This document shows positions 17,289-20,706 of a stretch of 20,706 bases of DNA, piece after piece. Position numbers and translations under genes: made by a program. The first letter of the stretch is position 1, and the number at the start of each line of letters is the position of its first letter. The stretch is from a virus, in IMG/VR virus record IMGVR_UViG_3300043313_001055, positions 1-20,706 of that record. The stretch is one strand, 5' to 3'. The notes beneath the pieces were generated by a model that saw nothing but the letters and a program-made list of their open reading frames with translations, did no database searches and was not told the origin of the DNA.

Positions 17289-19402
17289 GAAACAACCCGT
17301 AATGTACCAAGGAAGTAAGTGTTAGGTGGTTGCAGGGTATTCACGTACACATCGTAGATGGTTCCAATCACCACATTCCTAGGTATTGAATTTATGTTCA
17401 AAGCATCCCAAGCTCGCTGGGTGAAGAAGTGAGTTCTGTTACTATCCTGCGTAAGTGTCCGCACGAACGGGGCGTCCGGACCCAGCACATAGACAGTCAT
17501 CACCGTGTTAAGCGGGTTACCACTGTCTAGCTGATCATTTATAGAGACGGTGTCGGAAAGAGCTAGCGTGACGACGATAGACAGATTATCCGCCACGGAT
17601 ACAACATCCGTCAACGTCGGATTACCGCCAGTAAATACGCTGAGCAGATCGACAATACTGACAGTGTCTGTAAGTGGCACCGCTGCCGTGATGCTGATTG
17701 CATCGGAGGCGTGAGCGGTATCGGTTAGCGGTACCGCAGCGGCCACAGACAGGGCGTCTACCGCGCTGGCCACATCCGTAAGGCTGATGGCAGCAGCGAC
17801 GCTCAGGGAGTCAGCTGCACTTACGATATCCGTCAGAGCAGCTGAAACGGCAATTGAAATCGAGTCAGCGACACCTACGGTGTCGGCCAAAGATATCGGC
17901 GTGGTGCTGATAGGCCCGAGGTAGCCGGTGTCGCTCAGCCCGATGTCGTCCATCCAGTACGGACCAGCGTTGGCAATATTCAGGCCGATGCCGAACCGAA
18001 CCTTATCCGGCACTCCGGTCATCGCTTGGGTTGCGGCCGACGTCTGCGTGTCATCCGGCGTACCGGGCGAGTCCGGCGTGTACCAGATCTTGTATTCCCA
18101 CTGGCCCACCGAGGCGTCGCCAGTGACGAAACCCTCTAGCCTGACCCACTGATTCAGCGGAATGGCAGCCGAGGTGAACACCGTAGTGCCAGCGGCCCTA
18201 GTGAAAGCCAGCGCGCCAGCGGCCGTGAAGAGGATGTTGCCGATATTGGTCGAGCCCTGCAGGACGTTTAGGACCCGATACTGCGCGGCGGGGAGGGCGG
18301 TGAAATAAAGGTAAGCGCGGAACCACCGAGTCGCCGGGTTTGGGAACGACGCACTCCACTCTAGATACGACGTCGTAGAAGTCGCAGCGGTCGCGATCTT
18401 GGCGGACAGGGTGCCGTGCGCGGCTTGGGTGTTGTCGAACGCGGTAGTCGCACCCGTGCCGGTAGACACGTTGTCGAAAGCATCATCTGGAGCAGTGCCA
18501 GAGTTACCGGTGGTGATGGTCGTACCGTTGCTGCCGCCCTCGAAGCTATTTTTCAGTGGCGACTTGGTACGGGTAAGAGCATCTGCCGACGCAACTGTAT
18601 CCGTAAGTGCAACCGTTGCCGAAACGGTCAGCGCATCAACACTGGCGACTGTGTCGCTAAGATTTCTGGATATCTGAGCCGGTTGGGTTTGGTACAGCAC
18701 CTGACGGTGCTTAAACTTACGTCTCCACACCTTGCCGGGTCTAGCCGAAGGCTGTGGACCGGCTGTAGCCGCCTTAAACGCGGCAGACATGATGCCAGAC
18801 GCAAGGCTACCACCGGTCACCGTGAATGTGGTTGCGATACTACCGGCTGATGTCTGTATCTGATCCTCAGCGGCGAAGTCAGACACCGTCGAATCGTTAC
18901 CGATGAACGAGTACCCAGCCCCGGCAGTTGCCGGACTGGTTGCATTACGGTAGATTAGCGCAGATACGATTAGATCACCGGCAGCGGTGGTGATCATCGC
19001 AGTATCGGTGGGGTTGGTTACCGGCGCAGTACTCAGCCCGGTCGTGTTCTTATCAAGCACAGCCGCTATAGCTGCACCAGAATACTCAACGATATGTATT
19101 GACCGTAAGCTATTATTCTGACTAAAAGTGGCGGTGACTGTAGTAGCCCCACCAGGAGCGTTCACACAGTAGCCTATGGCGAAGCGGGCAGCCGCTCCAG
19201 CTTCCGTGAACGTTGCGATAGTCACCCAAGTAGGTGCGCCGGTCGAAGAGAATGTGATCGACGGAGTGTTGGTAGTGTCTACCGAAGCAAACGCAACGAG
19301 AAGGTTACCAGCCGTGACGTTAGAACCGAAAGCAACTGCAATAGAAGTACCGTTCGCCGCGTTAGAAACCGAGACTGGAGCTTGTGCGCGGGCAATGGGC
19401 AT
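17285..19402 (-). CDS. Large repetitive minor tail / surface protein
   Basis: 705 residues. ATG 19402 has GAGGAGGGG upstream. Residues 1-215 are an immunoglobulin- or beta-sandwich-like Thr/Ala/Ser-rich region ([19 protein letters not shown]). At 248-280 are two repeats; 285-495 resemble a LamG/concanavalin-type carbohydrate-binding domain ([38 protein letters not shown]); 505-625 are seven more 18-residue repeats (LTDTVSxxDxLS); 630-705 form a C-terminal domain ([17 protein letters not shown]). Very few Cys or Lys. The make-up fits a tail-fibre or baseplate-associated protein that contacts the host surface. No enzyme motif seen. Confidence 0.72.
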   Translation of the reverse strand: MPIARAQAPVSVSNAANGTSIAVAFGSNVTAGNLLVAFASVDTTNTPSITFSSTGAPTWVTIATFTEAGAAARFAIGYCVNAPGGATTVTATFSQNNSLRSIHIVEYSGAAIAAVLDKNTTGLSTAPVTNPTDTAMITTAAGDLIVSALIYRNATSPATAGAGYSFIGNDSTVSDFAAEDQIQTSAGSIATTFTVTGGSLASGIMSAAFKAATAGPQPSARPGKVWRRKFKHRQVLYQTQPAQISRNLSDTVASVDALTVSATVALTDTVASADALTRTKSPLKNSFEGGSNGTTITTGNSGTAPDDAFDNVSTGTGATTAFDNTQAAHGTLSAKIATAATSTTSYLEWSASFPNPATRWFRAYLYFTALPAAQYRVLNVLQGSTNIGNILFTAAGALAFTRAAGTTVFTSAAIPLNQWVRLEGFVTGDASVGQWEYKIWYTPDSPGTPDDTQTSAATQAMTGVPDKVRFGIGLNIANAGPYWMDDIGLSDTGYLGPISTTPISLADTVGVADSISIAVSAALTDIVSAADSLSVAAAISLTDVASAVDALSVAAAVPLTDTAHASDAISITAAVPLTDTVSIVDLLSVFTGGNPTLTDVVSVADNLSIVVTLALSDTVSINDQLDSGNPLNTVMTVYVLGPDAPFVRTLTQDSNRTHFFTQRAWDALNINSIPRNVVIGTIYDVYVNTLQPPNTYFLGTLRVVS
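17528..17890 (-). repeat. Tandem 54-bp coding repeats (18-residue units), seven copies
   Basis: Units start at residues 505, 523, 541, 559, 577, 597 and 615 of the tail protein, each beginning L(T/A/S)D followed by Val/Ala-x-x-Asp-x-Ile/Leu-Ser. Spacing is 18 residues, with a two-residue insertion after the fifth unit (TGGNPT region). Degenerate at DNA level. A rod of stacked beta strands is the likely form. Confidence 0.75.
18563..18661 (-). repeat. Two further 18-residue units, separate from the main array
   Basis: Residues 248-265 ([18 protein letters not shown]) and 266-280 ([15 protein letters not shown]) repeat the same motif, separated from the main array by the lectin-like region, so the repeats flank that domain. 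Confidence 0.7.
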
Positions 19403-19430
19403 CAGCCCCTCCTCTCAAAAGGGGAGGGAT
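19403..19430 (-). promoter_or_regulatory. Hairpin over the tail gene ribosome site
   Basis: In the 27-base gap, the leftward RNA reads CCCTCCCCTTTTGAGAGGAGGGGCTG before the ATG. CCCTCC can pair with GGAGGG across a ten-base loop, hiding the GAGGAGGGG ribosome site of the 705-residue gene. It could limit its translation relative to the upstream tail gene. Confidence 0.4.
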
Positions 19431-20047
19431 TAATTCACGCAGTAGACGTTGAAGTTAGTTAGGGTAATCGTCGGTGCGTTAGTCACCGCGTCCCAGGTAT
19501 TAAATACTTCCAAATAGTAGGGCGTCGTCGTGGTGAACGCAACCGCTGTCTGTGGTGTTCCGATTAGGAACCTGGACGCATTGCCAGCCCCGGCTGTGCC
19601 AATGGTACCGGTAGCAGCGTTGTTGGCTTGACCATACTCAACCCAACCGATAACATTCAGAAGTCCACCCGATGCGGCAGCGCCTTGCTGGGTTAAGGTG
19701 GCTAGAAGCTCGAAATCAAAACCCCACGTCACGGTAGTTATCGGCGTGGTAAGCGTGCCGGTTTTACCCAGCGTAAGGCCTAGCGTCCCCGCTGCAGTGT
19801 CCATCCCGACCGTAAAAGCCGTGGTACGTGCTGCTGTTGGGGTAGACCACGAGCCGCCGCCTTTGAGTATTAGCGCCTTACCTGGCCTCGTACCCTCCTG
19901 TGGGTTGAAGAAGCCACCGGGCAGCAGGAAAGGTGGGTTCGCTGCCGTAGCCCCAGACATGGCGGTGATTGCGGCAGCAGTCACCGCTGAACCCGACGCT
20001 GGCATCGAATAAATGCATTCAGCCTGAGTGCCGGTGAGAAAACTCAT
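19430..20047 (-). CDS. Phage structural (tail-type) protein, 205 aa
   Basis: ATG 20047 has AAGGAGA upstream. Strand-rich, Ala/Thr/Gly-rich, few charges (MSFLTGTQAECIYSMPASGS, WGFDFELLATLTQQG, TTTTPYYLEVFNTWD), similar in style to the next tail protein and to beta-sandwich phage tail proteins. Two Cys only. No enzyme motif. The position between the beta-helix gene and the large repetitive gene places it in the tail/baseplate operon. Confidence 0.65.
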   Translation of the reverse strand: MSFLTGTQAECIYSMPASGSAVTAAAITAMSGATAANPPFLLPGGFFNPQEGTRPGKALILKGGGSWSTPTAARTTAFTVGMDTAAGTLGLTLGKTGTLTTPITTVTWGFDFELLATLTQQGAAASGGLLNVIGWVEYGQANNAATGTIGTAGAGNASRFLIGTPQTAVAFTTTTPYYLEVFNTWDAVTNAPTITLTNFNVYCVN

Positions 20048-20059
20048 TTACCTATCTCC

Positions 20060-20706
20060 TTATTGCGGACCAATTGTTACGCCCGCTGCAATCCGAGAGC
20101 TTTCCCAGGCGTCACGTGCTTGCTGTTCGGTGGTCGAGACCAGCACACTGCCCGTGCAGTTGGCCGACTGATAGCACGGGTACTGGGTGGCGTCGGTGGT
20201 CGAGCGGTGCCAGTTGTAGCTATTGCCGGTCGCCGTGCACGTAGCGCTGATCGAGCCGCTCGGATTCCACATCTCCTGCGCATTACCAAACGCCGACGCC
20301 TGCTCGGCGCCGTCGTTCACAAGTAGGTTGTCGTAAATGTGGGTGTCCACCACGCCGGCCGCGCTAACGCCCGAGACGCCGTAGTTGGTCGTCGAGACCA
20401 CGGTGTTGTTATGCACGTTGGCGTTGTGGTCGTTCGCATCGCCAACGTTGATGCCACCGCCCGTGAACTGAGTATCGTTCGTGCCGCCCGGTGGGTAGGC
20501 ACCGTCGATCAGGTTGTTGCGGATGTCGGCCTTGTGCGTGGTGTCGGTGCCGCCAGAGTTCCAGAAATTGATGTTGTCGCCGTCCTCGCTGGACTGGCCG
20601 TAGACATTCGTCACCTTGTTCCAGGCCGCCTCGATCACGGCCGAGCGGACTTGGCTCAGTTGAAAGAACGCGACGCAGCAACCGAAGTTCGCGGTCTCGT
20701 GCGGAT
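20060..20706 (-). CDS. Right-handed beta-helix tail protein, N-terminus beyond window
   Basis: The frame stays open to the right edge (through TANFGCCVAFFQLSQVRSAV), so a GTG at 20638 is not the start and the N-terminal part is missing; 215 residues are visible. Repeated Asn-rich turns (ADIRNNLIDG, ANVHNNTVVS, THIYDNLLVND) at about 20-30 residue spacing are typical of parallel beta-helix folds of pectate-lyase type, used by phage tail spikes to bind or cleave surface polysaccharide. A C-terminal TEQQARDAWESSRIAAGVTIGP ends it. GC content is high (about 62% in two hand-counted 60-base lines), above a tail-operon line near 16441 (50%), hinting at a different origin. Enzyme activity not shown. 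Confidence 0.72.
   Translation of the reverse strand, partial: PHETANFGCCVAFFQLSQVRSAVIEAAWNKVTNVYGQSSEDGDNINFWNSGGTDTTHKADIRNNLIDGAYPPGGTNDTQFTGGGINVGDANDHNANVHNNTVVSTTNYGVSGVSAAGVVDTHIYDNLLVNDGAEQASAFGNAQEMWNPSGSISATCTATGNSYNWHRSTTDATQYPCYQSANCTGSVLVSTTEQQARDAWESSRIAAGVTIGPQ

Noticed and set aside
17528-17890. Possible CRISPR-like array in the repeated region
   Set aside because: The repeats are protein-coding, 54-bp in phase, degenerate and without unique spacers.
18416-18850. Rightward 144-residue frame within the tail gene
   Set aside because: Antisense shadow of the repetitive GC-rich tail gene.

Overview
The window is part of the genome of a tailed phage of actinobacteria (or a prophage of one), not host chromosome. 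Genes are short, tightly packed and mostly joined by ATGA, GTGA, TAATG or TGATG overlaps. Hallmarks are a WhiB-like protein, a DUF397 protein, a small actinophage-type sliding clamp, a split CHC2/Toprim primase, a DnaB-like helicase, a Cas4/RecB-like nuclease, many tiny Cys/His metal-binding proteins, a G5 plus lytic-transglycosylase protein of actinobacterial type, and large repetitive tail proteins. A filamentous host (Streptomyces-like) is inferred from WhiB and DUF397. There is no integrase, tRNA, CRISPR array, terminase, capsid or DNA polymerase gene in view.

Layout. (1) 1-5108, rightward: amidoligase (cut by the left edge), class I glutamine-amidotransferase/C26 protein with an added zinc finger, WhiB, small membrane/secreted proteins, then after an extended -10 promoter a sliding clamp, an HTH protein and small proteins, ending in a strong two-way terminator (5107-5154). 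(2) 5216-15083, leftward: from the promoter end, Cas4-like nuclease, Cys/His protein, helicase, nuclease, primase zinc-finger and Toprim proteins, a G5/transglycosylase, DnaQ-like exonuclease, SLOG protein, sigma-like protein, HAD phosphatase, several zinc-ribbon proteins, a lipoprotein HNH nuclease and DUF397. (3) 15331-16360, rightward: a five-gene cassette ending in a secreted protein and a terminator (16371-16396). (4) 16405-20706, leftward: tail/surface proteins running off the right edge, plus a short zinc-ribbon/basic protein and a coiled-coil membrane protein.

How the parts fit. Blocks 2 and 3 diverge from a compact, nearly symmetric promoter pair (15090-15116) that looks like a regulatory switch; the leftward transcript from it appears leaderless. 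Blocks 2 and 1 converge on one terminator, blocks 3 and 4 on another. Block 2 is the replication/recombination operon with extra enzymes. Block 1 begins with an amide-bond-forming and amide-bond-cleaving enzyme pair next to a developmental regulator. Most promising for new biology are that pair with its acidic tyrosine-rich tails and finger, the lipoprotein nuclease and DUF397 pair, the small secreted-protein cassette, and the divergent switch. All functions are from reading translated sequence by eye; no database search was run.
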